Shown here one piece after another: positions 11,616-22,439 of a stretch of DNA of 25,802 nucleotides (position 1 is its first letter; the number at the start of each line of letters is the position of its first letter). A model generated the notes under the pieces. That model had not been told where the DNA came from. It ran no database searches and saw only the letters and a list, made by a program, of their open reading frames with translations. The stretch covers positions 37,177 to 62,978 of the forward strand of contig KN884831.1 of the NCBI GenBank assembly GCA_000934455.1. Reading direction: 5' to 3'. Source of the DNA: Apostichopus parvimensis. Its lineage: Eukaryota > Echinodermata > Holothuroidea > Aspidochirotida > Stichopodidae. Both the position numbers and the translations under genes were made by a program.

Positions 11616-12004
11616 GAATCCACAAATGGTACTTTTCAATAGTATTCACTTTCAACTGATGTAAAGGGCAATTATTATTACTTTTTGGCAGATTGGGGGG
11701 GGGGGGTGGGTAGATAGGTGGCACGCAAGTTAGTGTGACTGTGAGTGACATTCTAGTTATTTTGGGCTATCTGCTGAGTTTCAACTGAAGATAAACTGGT
11801 TAACTATACTCTATGGTTGTCCCGCCATATAGGCTGCTGTAATAAACAATGCCATATTTTTCGGTTACATGAGGTTATTTGGACGCAGAGGCCATATGTT
11901 TAGTACTCAGAATGTGGAGAACAAGCACCTCTCTTTCGATAGTTCAGTTGTTTTTCAGCACTGGATACTTTTTTTTCCACGAATTTATCGCATATGTTCC
12001 AACT
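11616..12004. other. Short non-coding stretch with a G run
   Basis: An uninterrupted G run lies at about 11695-11706. No gene signal is visible. Confidence 0.6.
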
Positions 12005-12020
12005 CATTGATAAGGTACAG

Positions 12021-13125
12021 TTGCGTAACCAGCGGGGGGAGGGGTAGGGGTGGGATCCCAGTCAAAAATATTACAATCGCTACCCCCCCCCCCCCAACAT
12101 AAAATTACATTGATGGGCTAACAAATATTGGACGAAACTTACAAAATTCATTTGCGGTTGACGTTAATCCGTAACTGACGGGAACTATCATATTAATACC
12201 AGCCAATTGCGTCTCAATTTAAATATAATCCTATCCTTTCGCTGTCATCACTACGAGGTCTCCATCCCCTGCACTCGCTACACATGCTAACCAATGAGAT
12301 AACCTAGCTGTTACCATGCTTGTTATATCATGTGTATGATTATAACTTTATACCATCGTTATATCGACCGTTCGAAGTCGATACGATATTGTTACTTGGA
12401 AGATGTAGCATGATATTTTACGTACTTTCAACATCGCACGTATGAACTATCACAGATCTCAGTCGTTAGAAATATAGTCCTAACCGAAATATTGATTATT
12501 TATTTATTAAACTTTTGACAGAAGGGTAAAACTCGTTTAGCAAGAATGCTAACCACCCCGCGGCTCTTAAAAGTAAAACGAGTGTAAACGAATAGCAAAA
12601 ACTTAAGAAATAAATAACAACAGAATTAAAAGATGGAAAAAGAGTAGCAGAAAATCACAAACAACTTAACAACTAAAATGAAACGAGGGCTTAATAAAAA
12701 CTTACGATGCAACAAAAAGTAAAATAAACGAAATGAATAAAGGATAAGGAAAAAAGTGAAGAGTCTGACCGTAAAGTGAATAAAAGGTGAAAAAAGCATG
12801 AACAAAGAGTTTTAAATATTCGAAGTTCATGCAGAAAGATCTTAGTTACAATTAGTATAAAACTTATAAAGTTGTTTCTTAAATGTGTTCAAATATTTAC
12901 TATTTCCTACACTTGACGGTAATTCATTTCACTCTTTGGCAGATAGATATGATATCGTTTCCCGGTGTGATATTCCGTGTTTTTCAATTTATTAATAAAT
13001 CTGATGGACTATGCACAGTTTTGTTGTGGCTGAATGAGGCTACTGGTCGCGCGCGCAATTACTCGAATTCTCTGCCCCTCAGCCCTACGCCCCCTCATCC
13101 CCCAGATGAAAAAGTCTGGTTACGC
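12021..13125. mobile_element. Unclassified 1.1-kb element with short inverted ends and 16-bp flanking repeats
   Basis: The left end reads TTGCGTAACCAG followed by a G-rich tract; the right end is a C-rich tract followed by CTGGTTACGC. The inner ten bases, GCGTAACCAG, are a perfect inverted pair. The flanks CATTGATAAGGTACAG (12005-12020) and CATTGATAAGGTAGAG (13126-13141) match at 15 of 16 positions, as expected for a target duplication. The interior is A-rich with no coding frame. A 15-16 bp duplication is long for a cut-and-paste transposon, so the class is open: a non-autonomous DNA element or a retroposon with palindromic ends. Confidence 0.6.
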
Positions 13126-13416
13126 CATTGATAAGGTAGAGTGCTCAAAATTTCAGTTGAGGCTTTCACATTCGAGTTTCGTGCTTTACCTAACAACTTT
13201 TTATATTACGCCCCTCGTTTTGTTACGCCCTCTAACCTAATATCTCGGAAGCTAGATAACCATAGACACCTGTTATGTGACTAGAGAGATAACTTCAGTT
13301 TATTAAAAATGAAACGGATGCAAGTTGTCTCGTCCATTAATTTCCAATACAAGAGTACATGGTCAGCTGCTTCACTGTGCAATACATCCGTTACTTGAGC
13401 TCGAAGCCACACGTGT
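12345..13416. repeat. Duplicated 1.07-kb segment, copy A, ending at the assembly gap
   Basis: It begins ACTTTATACCATCG and ends CACACGTGT where the Ns start. It matches copy B (13592-14655) along its full length with scattered substitutions and small indels, for example GAATGCTAACCACC against GAATAAATGCTAACCTCC. It includes most of the 1.1-kb element plus about 275 bases of its right flank, so the duplicated unit is not the transposon itself. Confidence 0.92.
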
Positions 13417-13466
13417 NNNNNNNNNNNNNNNNNNNNNNNNNNNNNNNNNNNNNNNNNNNNNNNNNN
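13417..13466. other. Assembly gap, exactly 50 N
   Basis: A run of fifty Ns is a conventional placeholder, not a measured distance. It lies between the two copies of the 1.07-kb duplication. Confidence 0.99.
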
Positions 13467-13591
13467 CTTAGATGCAATTTGGTGCTCCAAATTGCAAAAT
13501 TGCAAAAAAAAAATGATACTTCCGCCCCTCCATATTTTTCACTGGGGGGGGGGGGACTGGCGCCCCCAGCCCCCTGGTTCCTACGCCCTTG
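13467..13591. repeat. Repeat-like fragment with a 12-G run between gap and copy B
   Basis: It holds a poly-A stretch, a long G run, and then CCCCCTGGTTCCTACGCCC next to copy B. The reverse complement starts GGGCGTAGGAACCAGGGGG, resembling the GCGTAACCAG-plus-G-tract left end of the neighbouring element. It is probably the end of a related element, cut off by the gap. Confidence 0.45.
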
Positions 13592-14655
13592 ACTTTATAC
13601 CATCGTTATATCGACCGTTCGAAGTCAATACGATATTGTTACTTGGAAGCTGTAGCATGATATTTTACGTACTTTCAACATCGCACGTATGAACTATCAC
13701 AGATCTCAGTCGTTAGATATATAGTCCTTACCGAAATATTGATTATTTATTTATTAAACTTTTGACAGAAGGGTAAAAATCGTTTAGCAAGAATAAATGC
13801 TAACCTCCCCGCGGCTCTTAAAAGTAAAACGAGTGTAAACGAATAGCAAAAACTTAAGAAATAAATAACAACAGAATTAAAAGATGGAAAAAAAGTAGCA
13901 GAAAAAAATAACAACTTAACAACTAAAATGAAACGAGGGCATAATAAAAACTTACGATGCAACAAAAAGTAAAATAACGAAATGAATAAAGGATAGGGAA
14001 AAAAGTGAAGAGACCCTAAAGTGAATATAAGGCGTAAAACGCATGAACAAAGAGTTTTAAATATTCGAAGTTCATGCAGAAAGATCTTAGTTACAATTAG
14101 TATAAAACTTATAAAGTTGTATCTTAAATGTGTTCAAATATTTACTATTTCCTACACTTGACGGTAATTAATTTCACTCTTTGGCAGATAGATATGAAAA
14201 TCGTTTCCCGGTGTGAAATTCAGTTATTTCCAATTTATTAATAAATCCGATGGACTATGAACAGTTTTGTAGTGGTTGAAGAGGCTACTGGTCGCGCGCG
14301 CAATTACTTGAACTATTTTCCCCTCAGCCCTACGCCCCCTCATCCCCCAGATGGAAAAGTCTGGTTACGCCACTGATATTAGGTAGAGTGCTCAAAATTT
14401 CAGTTGAGGCTTTCACATTCGAGTTTCGTGCTTTACCTCACTTTTTATATTACGCCCCTCGTTTTGTTACGCCCTCTAACCTAATATCTCGGAAGCTAAA
14501 TAACCATAGACACCTGTGACTAGAGAGATAACTTCAGTTTATTAAAAATGAAACGGATGTAAGTTGTCTCGTCCATTAATTTCCAATACAAGAGTACATG
14601 GTCAGCTGCTTCACTGTGCAATACATCCGTTACTTGAGCTCGAAGCCACACGTGT
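13592..14655. repeat. Duplicated 1.07-kb segment, copy B
   Basis: This is the second copy of 12345-13416. It continues past the point where copy A meets the gap (CACGTGT, then CTAGAATATT here). That geometry fits two overlapping allelic contigs placed end to end better than an old tandem duplication. Confidence 0.92.
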
Positions 14656-16641
14656 CTAGAATATTATATATCGTTGTTATGTAGCTCCTGTTGCAGTGTT
14701 ATGAATCTTTCGATCAGCTGAGTGAGGTGTGCGGTGTTTGTAAATTCGGAAACCAGTTACCGTTTATAGGCCTACAATAGGTAATTCCGCAATGGCAGAC
14801 AGGCAGGCAATGAAGGGCATACAAGAGCTTCGTCATTAGTATAGTCGGCGTCTTAAACATTGTGACACTTAGTAAGTAATCTTTGTAGTATTTATTCTCT
14901 TGAAAACATTTTCTAATCAAAGTGCGATTACTTCACATTGGTAGAAGTTTCATATCTTACAGTATGTAATGAAGCCTAACTTAGACCTAAGTTATGTTGC
15001 AACGCGAATTTCGTAATGTCTGAGTGTCGAGAACAATAATAACAAGTAGGCATTTGCTAGTATTACTAGCCTAAGCTATGAGCACTGCCGTTCAATATGT
15101 GTCTCAAAATCAGATGATTTTTCAATGGTCTAATTCATATAGTTAAACGTTTAACCACTCTTCACGCAGAATTCCATAAACTTGATTAATTATAGTCCTT
15201 AGCCTCAAAGGTTAGGTTGGGGCTAACAACAGTAATTCCACTACATGCCATTGCTATATATATATAGCAACATTGCCATTGAGATGAAGTACTTCCTGTT
15301 TTTCTTTTGAAATCCTGTCACCTTATATTATAATACATTAGAAATGTTTGAATGATGTTACAGATGTTTTGAGACTACATGTTGCCAGATTTTACTATCT
15401 TTGTTTGGTCATCTGTTTTTTATTCTAAAGCAATTTGAAACATTGTTGTCATTGAACTGAAAAGTGGCATATCATGAATGAATAGATTGTGAAATACTAG
15501 TTGAAATACGTGTACAAATGAATTCATGCATGGCCAAAACCTAGACTGTAAGGGGTTTCATATGCTGGGGACACTTGTAAGCAAACAAGAAGTTCATAGG
15601 GGGAAAGCACGGTATCATTTCAGTTTCAGCTACCTGTACGAGGGAAGACTCCTCACAAACATCGAACATGTGAACAGGATTTATAGAAACTGAAATAATT
15701 GCTGACAGAAGCTGAGGTAAAGTTTTTAGTCTTGTGGAGACCTTAAAAAGAAAAGTGCAGCTTAGTGTCAAACAGTTTGTCAAGAACCTTGCTGTTCTCA
15801 ATATTCTGTTAATTTATAAGCAAAAAAGTTGCCTTTACAATGCAAATTATGTAAACAAATAGGTTGTATGCTTTCAGCCAGAATATACAGTATATATATA
15901 AACACTTCAGGTCAGAATAACTTCTCACTACCTACAGTACTATATTGTGTTTGTCAAAGATGACCTGTTGTAGCCCATTTAAAATACTCATTCTAAAGAA
16001 ACCTTATTTCTCCAGTTCTATGATACAATATACTTTGTGTTATACACTTGGTATGTATACAACAAATGTACTTTACAATAAAACCAGGATTATTCAGACT
16101 CATTGTCTTGATATGAAAAAAGAAGAAAAAAAAAAAGAAGAAAAAACAAATATGTATATCAGTAGAAAGTGTTCAGTGTATACTCAAGAGTAGTAATGGA
16201 AATGACACAGAATGATGTGTTAGGGAGCAGTTTATTTATGTTTGGAATTAGAAAAATGAATGAAGAATGATTGGCACTTGAAAGTTGAAAATTAATCCAA
16301 TTATAGAGCAAACAAATGACCAAATCACGAGACACCATACAGTATATCCAAAGAAGATTGCCTTAGAAATGTGGCAACTAAGGCTTTAAATGTGATGTTT
16401 GTGTAGTAATTTGAAAGACCAAACTGTCTGATATTATCAGAGCAACATTTTGACTCTTTGCATACAATGCATATAGTAAATGTCTTCCAATCCATTAAAC
16501 AATAATATAATGGTAAATCAGTTTCATTATTATTTTTAGGCCTGGGTGAGAGATAGGCCTACTCTACTTTTCTCATGCAACTGTGCTTTGTGTGTGATAT
16601 TGCTGTCATAAGTATCCAATTTTATTGTCCTAAATTTGCAG
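14656..16641. other. Upstream region of PIKfyve, non-coding
   Basis: The acceptor at 16641 implies at least one upstream non-coding exon, which may lie here; AATAG|GTAATT near 14776 is one possible donor. A minus-strand open stretch at 15541-15801 matches no family. Purine-rich A/GA sequence lies at about 16119-16147. Confidence 0.5.
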
Positions 16642-16791
16642 AATTACAACGAGAGCTACGAGATGAAATGGCCAGCACTGGAGAAATTTCGGAACAAGGA
16701 AACTCGTTGACATTTTTCCCTCCTTTACCAACAGATGTTAAAATCCCAGAGAGGAAGCAGTCTTTATTTGGTATATTTAAAAGACCTAAAG
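16642..16791 (+). CDS. PIKFYVE: PIKfyve, first coding exon (partial gene)
   Basis: The exon follows a TTTGCAG acceptor and ends at AAAG|GTAGGG. Translation most likely starts at ATG 16668 in a strong context (gaaATGG), giving 41 codons plus one base. Bases 16642-16667 would then be 5' UTR, and a non-coding exon must lie upstream. The peptide begins MASTGEIS, followed by LTFFPPLPTD and later SLFGIFKRPK. These align by eye with the N-terminus of animal PIKfyve, where a short LT-F-PL segment precedes a conserved aromatic/basic patch. The spare G joins the AA at the start of the next exon to make a Glu codon, so the phases fit. PIKfyve phosphorylates PtdIns3P to PtdIns(3,5)P2 on endosomes. This stretch alone is weak evidence; the later FYVE exon makes the call. 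Confidence 0.75.
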
Positions 16792-17017
16792 GTAGGGAGT
16801 TCACACAATAACAGAAAAAACTAAAGTAGTACTTTAAATTGTATACAATTTCTAGTTTGTACCTAAAACATTACTTTGGGGAACAATATCGAAATTTGGT
16901 TCCTTCCCAAATCATTGCAAAACACTTTTTACAAACTACAGTATGCAGTGCAAGTGCAAAGGAGCTCTTAATTAGGAGACCCAATTTAATATTGTAGCTC
17001 GGTATAAATATTCTACT

Positions 17018-17058
17018 AGATTGCTTGATACCAGATTGCTTGATACCAGATTGCTTGA
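17018..17058 (+). repeat. 15-bp tandem triplication at the 5' edge of the LINE fragment
   Basis: Two exact copies of AGATTGCTTGATACC are followed by a third, AGATTGCTTGA, that runs into the LINE coding remnant. It may be a replication-slippage product or a junction feature of the truncated insertion. Confidence 0.85.
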
Positions 17059-17290
17059 AGACCTATGGTTACAGAAGCTTCGAACACTCTGGCTCTTATC
17101 TCTGGAACAAGTTACCAGATCACATTCGAACATGCTCTAAAATTTCTACATTCAAAAGTCTACTTACGACCCATCTTTTCACTTGTTCTTTTGGAAATTA
17201 ATCTGCTTTCTTTGTAAAGCGCTTTGAGCAGTGACTTTTGTCTACTGATTTGGCGCTATATAAGTCTCATTTATTATGATTATTATTTGT
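17055..17290 (+). mobile_element. 5'-truncated CR1/L2-type LINE, 3' end only
   Basis: Frame 17067-17201 encodes GYRSFEHSGSYLWNKLPDHI and continues to KSLLTTHLF, then TAA. The pattern RSF---G--LWN-LP--IR ... -FK--L-THLF is the well-known C-terminus of CR1/L2-like reverse transcriptase proteins. After the stop comes the typical 3' tail: TAAAGCGCTTTGAGCA, then GGCGCTATATAAGT, ending in a TTATTATGATTATTATT microsatellite. Only the last 45 residues or so remain, so it is a dead fragment left by incomplete reverse transcription. It has the same orientation as the host gene. Confidence 0.85.
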
Positions 17291-18398
17291 CTGTTGCTTC
17301 CTTTGAACCCATCATTAGTTTGTGACATATCAACCAAGTCAGACAAACCATACCATTCATTTAAAGTCCTCAGACAAAATAAAAAAAGTCTTTCAAATAT
17401 TCCATGTACTATTTCCATAACTTCAGACAATGCCCTTTAGAGTTCTTATCGCTAGGAAATATGAAGAATTCATCAAACACTTACTGTTCATACATAAACA
17501 TATAGTACAGAGAAATGCTCCCCCTGATGCAACTGTTGTCTCATTATGTCCACTGATTGTACATGGAGGTTCCTGGTGTAAACTATGCACAGTAACTAGG
17601 TCTTCACAGCGGGTCCAAACTCCTTGGGCCTGGGCATCAAAGGGGCCCAGTGTCAAAGAGCAAAAAAACTTCCCATTCGTCTACTGAAGCCCGCTGTCAG
17701 CCATAGGCCAACGAAGAGACCAGTATTTGTATGAATTGAGAAGTCTGTAAACCAAATGGGTCCCATCATGCCCATGTAATGTATTGGCATGAAAGAGCCA
17801 TATCTGGGATGTCTAGAGGAACCAAATATAAAAATAATCACCCAAGTCCCAAAAAGTGGTTGGGCATGGGTGGTTGTGGGGTTTTCTCTAGAACCCTATT
17901 TGCTACGGCACATATCTGAGTAGTCCACAACATTAAATAGGAGTTGTGGACCGGTAATGACATTTATACTTTAAATATCATAAGTGTATTACTTTAATTT
18001 GCAAAACTTGTGATACATTTTGGGCATCAATTAACTTACCACACTGAGACATCTACCATTACATCTTTGGCTTTTGGTAAGTTATAAACACATAATAAAT
18101 ATTCATACAACATTTCAAACAATCTATACATATCAAATGATAAACTGATTTTTTGCAATGATGTGGTATCCTTCATAGAACTATCAAAGAACAATTTGGA
18201 TTATCCAGTTGATATATGTGTCTGCATCTTACAATGGCCACCCCTCAGCCGCAGCTAAGTTTAGAAACATGTGAGTAGATAGATCTGACTATTTTATGTT
18301 TTTGTTTGTCAGACATGCTCTCTCATAGAATCATGTCTTGTAGAGGCAGATCATCTTTCTTATTCCAAAACATCTTTTTATTCTCTCCTTCATTAAAG

Positions 18399-18739
18399 AA
18401 AAACTGACAGCAGAGATTGGGAGGGATGTAATTTTAAAGTCAGATCTTGAGGTAAAAGCAAATGAAGAATCATCTGTATCATCAAAGAGTACATTTTATG
18501 TCAGCCATGAACCCAGATCCTCCAATAATGACTCAAGGTCAGCCAGTAGTGGGGTTAAAGGTCGTTTGGAGTACAAACAGAGAAGCAAGGAAGCCGGTTC
18601 AGCATTGAAATCTGCCAATGACGAATTACCGACAGCCAATAGCAGAGATGAAACTGCTAACGAGACTCATGAATATGTACGACCTCCTAGAAGCTTATCA
18701 TTGGTCATGAAACAGATCAGCAATATTCGAAAAGGACAG
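18399..18739 (+). CDS. PIKFYVE: PIKfyve, second coding exon (disordered linker before FYVE)
   Basis: The acceptor is a pyrimidine-rich tract ending CATTAAAG, and the donor is CAG|GTGAGT. The 341 bases give two bases to complete a codon plus 113 full codons, ending in phase 0. This encodes residues 42-155. Most of it is Ser/Asn/Glu-rich and probably disordered (SSVSSKSTF, SSNNDSRSASSG). The end, YVRPPRSLSLVMKQISNIRKGQ broken into RSLS-V-K and I--G, matches the short conserved helix just before the FYVE domain in vertebrate PIKfyve. The reading frame continues into the intron for 22 codons past the donor, but that tail lacks similarity and the phase match with the FYVE exon is exact. Confidence 0.82.
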
Positions 18740-19594
18740 GTGAGTTTCATTCAAGGAAAGCAACATGATACAAAGAAAGTTTTAACATTACAGTCTGGTT
18801 TGTAGCACTTTTAAGCCTGATATATCATTTGACACAACTTCTAGTCAAAAGATTGTTTGGTTCTGAAGTAGCCGTTGTCACCAATGTTACTAGTTATACT
18901 GTGGTGCAGAGGCTTCAAAGTTTAATCTGTGGTGGGAAAGTTGTACATCCAGAGAAAATTTTGAAGGATTTTTAATGGTTGGCCTAACTTTTTGGTTGCC
19001 CAAACAGCAAGTTTGGCTGTCTTAGAAATGTAGGATAGTAAAGATGACCAATATGTACGTACACTGTAGGAGAATGTGTAGATTGAGTGAATAGAACTTT
19101 GGTGGGAGGGTGGAGGGGTTGGAAGGGGGGGGGGCTGGCAATGGGGTGATACCAATTAATAATTTCCTATCCACTTGTTTTGACTTCAATGAAAGTAACA
19201 TTTCACATTGCAAATATGCAGATTTAACTGTACAGTAAAACCTGCATCAGCTGAATAGCTATATTCCTGATTTGATCTCAAATCACATTTATCCTTTTAA
19301 TTCTGGAATACTGTACCATCACACATTCAGTCTTATGCTATGTATTTTGTGTACTTCTGCAAAGTTACACGAGGCACAAATGCAGAGTACATTGAATTGC
19401 AATACACTTTATAGTCATGTTATGGTTGAAGAGTCCATTTCAATAGCAAACTAGATTATCGGAAAGGACACACGTTTGAACAGATTTCCTACATAGTGGA
19501 AAATCTCTAATTCTGTTGTCTCCATATATTACAGTTTTACTCTTTAGCAGGAGTGCGCATGATATTGATCTGAGGGTAGCAAAGAGATTTTGTA

Positions 19595-19597
<3 letters not shown>

Positions 19598-19625
<28 letters not shown>

Positions 19626-19630
19626 TATAA
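19598..19630. repeat. (TAA)n trinucleotide microsatellite
   Basis: About ten TAA/AAT units in PIKfyve intron 2. Confidence 0.95.
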
Positions 19631-21070
19631 TTTAAGAGTTTGAACCCAATCAGCAGGCAGCAACACTTAAGGGTATATAAATTTATTCAGACTGTGAAAT
19701 GGGAATATCGCATTAAGTGGTTAAAAAAAAGGATCAGAAAGTTCAAAATGAACATTGTCCCTTTGTTAAAAGTAGCCCAAAGACTTCCATGCAAACTCCC
19801 AAAAATATACACATTAGTCATGTTTCATGTTTTTTCTTCCCATATGGTTCTGCTGGTTGCATTAATAGATTTTGTAAGCTTTCTTGTGTGCTGCACTTTG
19901 TTCACCTGATTTTGACAAACCTTTCCTGAAGTGAAGAATTTATCTTAAATTAATAATCCTGTTTGAACAGGATATGATGTTACGTTTCTCGGATAATGGT
20001 CAGGTTTGGAAAGTGAAAGTAGATCGATTGAAAGTGATCAACTTTGGAAAGTGACAAAAACATTTATGTTTCTGAAGAGTTTAAATTTGTGGATGCATCC
20101 ATTAACTTCAGTGCTGATATTTGTTAAGCTTCCTCTTTTACATTCACGCACCATGTAGTTTAACTTTCGATGAAACAGTTCCTTATAATTCCCAGGGGGG
20201 AATTGATCAGTCCTTTTCTTCAGAACTCATTTGATATTCCATCTAAAAAAAAAGGTTATTGTTCATTTTAACTCATAACGACCTGGCAAATTAGACATTG
20301 AAACAAAAATGAAACTGGTTGATCATATTGTCATGAAATAGGAAGTGCATCCTGTGTGATTTTAAACAAAAGTAGACAAAACGTTGAGTTGAATATCCCT
20401 GGCAAATACTTAAAAGTGCAACCAGTAATAACTTTAAAAATAATTCAGTATTCACCAGACTTGAAAAAAAAAAATTGTAGTTTCAAAAAAGTAATCATCC
20501 CAAATATATATATATTTCTTTGACTGCAGAAACAAATTTAATGTTGACATAGTGTAGAGCTTAAAAGCCTGCAGTTATCAGCTCTGATCAGATTTCTATA
20601 CCTCATTAACTTTTAATGATCCTTCAAGAATCAGAGGCTCATCAATCAAAATGGCTGGACTATATATTATACCACTGAGACCTGTGGTCAGCATCTCAAG
20701 AATTACTGGAAAAAAAAATTATTGGAAGGCTTTTATAGTTTAAAATATAAAGTTTCTCTATACAAATTGTCAATGTCAAACGGTGCTGGATATCATGTTG
20801 GATGCCCTGTTGATGAAGTTCAATAGGACATTTCTGTGGTTCCGTTATTACATAATTATCCAAAACTATAACCACAAGTTTATAAGGAGGTGGCGGATAA
20901 ACTGCATGAAGAGGCAATATCTTATAATTCGCCACTTTTTTTCGGTGTTCTCATGTTTTTAAACATGTACATTTCTACAAAGTAAAAACAGAGATTAAGA
21001 GGGCAGTAGGCAGTGAATAGTCACTGGACACTGGTCACTGGACTTTATGTCCGACTCATATCCTCTACGC

Positions 21071-21438
21071 CAGGGGTTCCCTAACTGGGGTGCATGAACC
21101 CCCAGGGGGCTCATAAGTCCATCCTAGGGGGTTTGTGAGACGTTTCTGAAAGTCAAAACTAGAGTACTTTTTGTTGAAATAAAGTCTGATATATCATATA
21201 ATTTAGTAATGTACAAAAGTCTTACCTATCGACAAACTCTTTTCGCGTTCCGTACGCATACAGTATGTTGCCATAGTCGTACCGTACCTTGCATGTGATA
21301 CTTGCTCTTTTATGAAGCACTGTTATGCGTATTATAGTATAATAATAACTCAGATCGTGTCTTGAAAAGGTGGGGGTTTGTGGACAACTCTGATATCCAT
21401 GGGGTTCGTGGGGGGGGATAAAGTTAGGGAAACCCTGC
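21071..21438. mobile_element. Non-autonomous hAT-type DNA transposon (368 bp)
   Basis: The left end CAGGGGTTCCCTAACT (21071-21086) and the right end AGTTAGGGAAACCCTG (21423-21438) are inverted repeats with one mismatch in 16. Both sides carry an exact 8-bp target duplication, CTCTACGC (21063-21070 and 21439-21446). CAGGG termini with an 8-bp duplication are the signature of hAT elements of the Charlie/Tip100 kind. There is no transposase frame, so it depends on an autonomous relative. The intact duplication and near-perfect ends suggest a fairly recent insertion. Confidence 0.9.
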
Positions 21439-22439
21439 TCTACGCCAAGATTTTTTACGACATCTGATCTTCGTATTTGCAAAGTTTCAACAAGTATTAG
21501 AACCCTTTGTGTGTCTTGCAATTACTGTAGAAAATAAGGATTGGCACACTATAACTGTGTTATATCTCAGTCTGTGACTTCCCTAAACAAATGGGACCAT
21601 TGTGTTTGGTGTGGAAAAGAGTAATTGCCTCCACTCTGCATGAAACGCCAGGGCTCTATCACACATGGAATAATAGTAAAAATTATTTTTGCCGAAGGTT
21701 TGACACCATCATTAAATACATTCCAAACATTAAGCATAGTTCAATATTAGATTTCTTGAAAAAACAAAGAATTACACAAACATTCCCTGCAATAAATAAT
21801 TTTTTATTGTACTATGAGATATATCACCACTAAATGTCTTTCTTTTTTCATGCTTTAAAGATACAAATTTCAAATAGCTGCAAAACTTTTATACCTCCAG
21901 TTGGCTGACTTTGTGGTTGGTAGGGATCTTGGGAGTGATGGTGTTCACTACAATGGGGATTTCTTGAAGTTGTCAAAATTCTCTGTAATTGGAATTTTAT
22001 GAAAATGAAATTTTCTGTAGTGATATTGTGACTAAGTGAGTTAGACATTCTATATTTAAGACAAACTAAATTATTTTCAGCTGAATTGTCACGATGACAT
22101 CATCTGTTCTGCTGTTGCCATAGATGCATGCATTCACAAAATATGAAAACTTGATATCTTTGCCTTACAAAATAATATGGGGATGTAGATTTCACCTGAA
22201 GATTTCTATCAAACAATCAATTTCAGCCACCAGAATATCCCTTTAAGTCTGAAGTAACTGTGACAGCCTGAGAGAAGACTAATAGACCATCAGCAGTCAG
22301 AACACTCAATGAAGCTGGTTGAATTTACACTTTATATTCACATATTCATGTATGTAAATGATGTCATACATTAATAGCTATTGAATATTCATGATCTTGC
22401 TCATAAACCAGATGTTGCCATATTCTTGCTTGCCAATAG

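Larger units (their letters stand above)
16792..18398 (+). other. PIKFYVE: PIKfyve intron 1
   Basis: This phase-1 intron (GTAGGG..TTAAAG) holds a truncated LINE 3' end at about 17055-17290 and otherwise AT-rich sequence. An ATG-plus-donor combination at 18234-18270 looks like an exon but would create a stop if spliced to 18399. Confidence 0.75.
18740..22439 (+). other. PIKFYVE: PIKfyve intron 2
   Basis: This phase-0 intron (GTGAGT..AATAG) is about 3.7 kb. It holds a TAA microsatellite near 19598 and a complete hAT-type element at 21071-21438. The rest shows no coding signal; short open stretches such as 19640-19909 have Lys/Leu/Phe-rich composition typical of AT-rich non-coding DNA. Confidence 0.75.

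Noticed and set aside
13281..13592. Open frames crossing the run of Ns on both strands
   Set aside because: They exist only because N codons are not stops. The gap joins unrelated or allelic ends.
18234..18270. ATGGCCACC start with a GTGAGT donor, as an alternative first exon of PIKfyve
   Set aside because: It ends one base into a codon (T). Splicing to the acceptor at 18399, which begins AA, makes TAA, a stop. It also cannot join the FYVE exon in phase.
19640..19909. Plus-strand 89-codon frame inside PIKfyve intron 2
   Set aside because: It is Lys-rich, then hydrophobic, follows a TAA microsatellite, and lies inside the intron of a well-phased gene. There is no similarity and no splice support.
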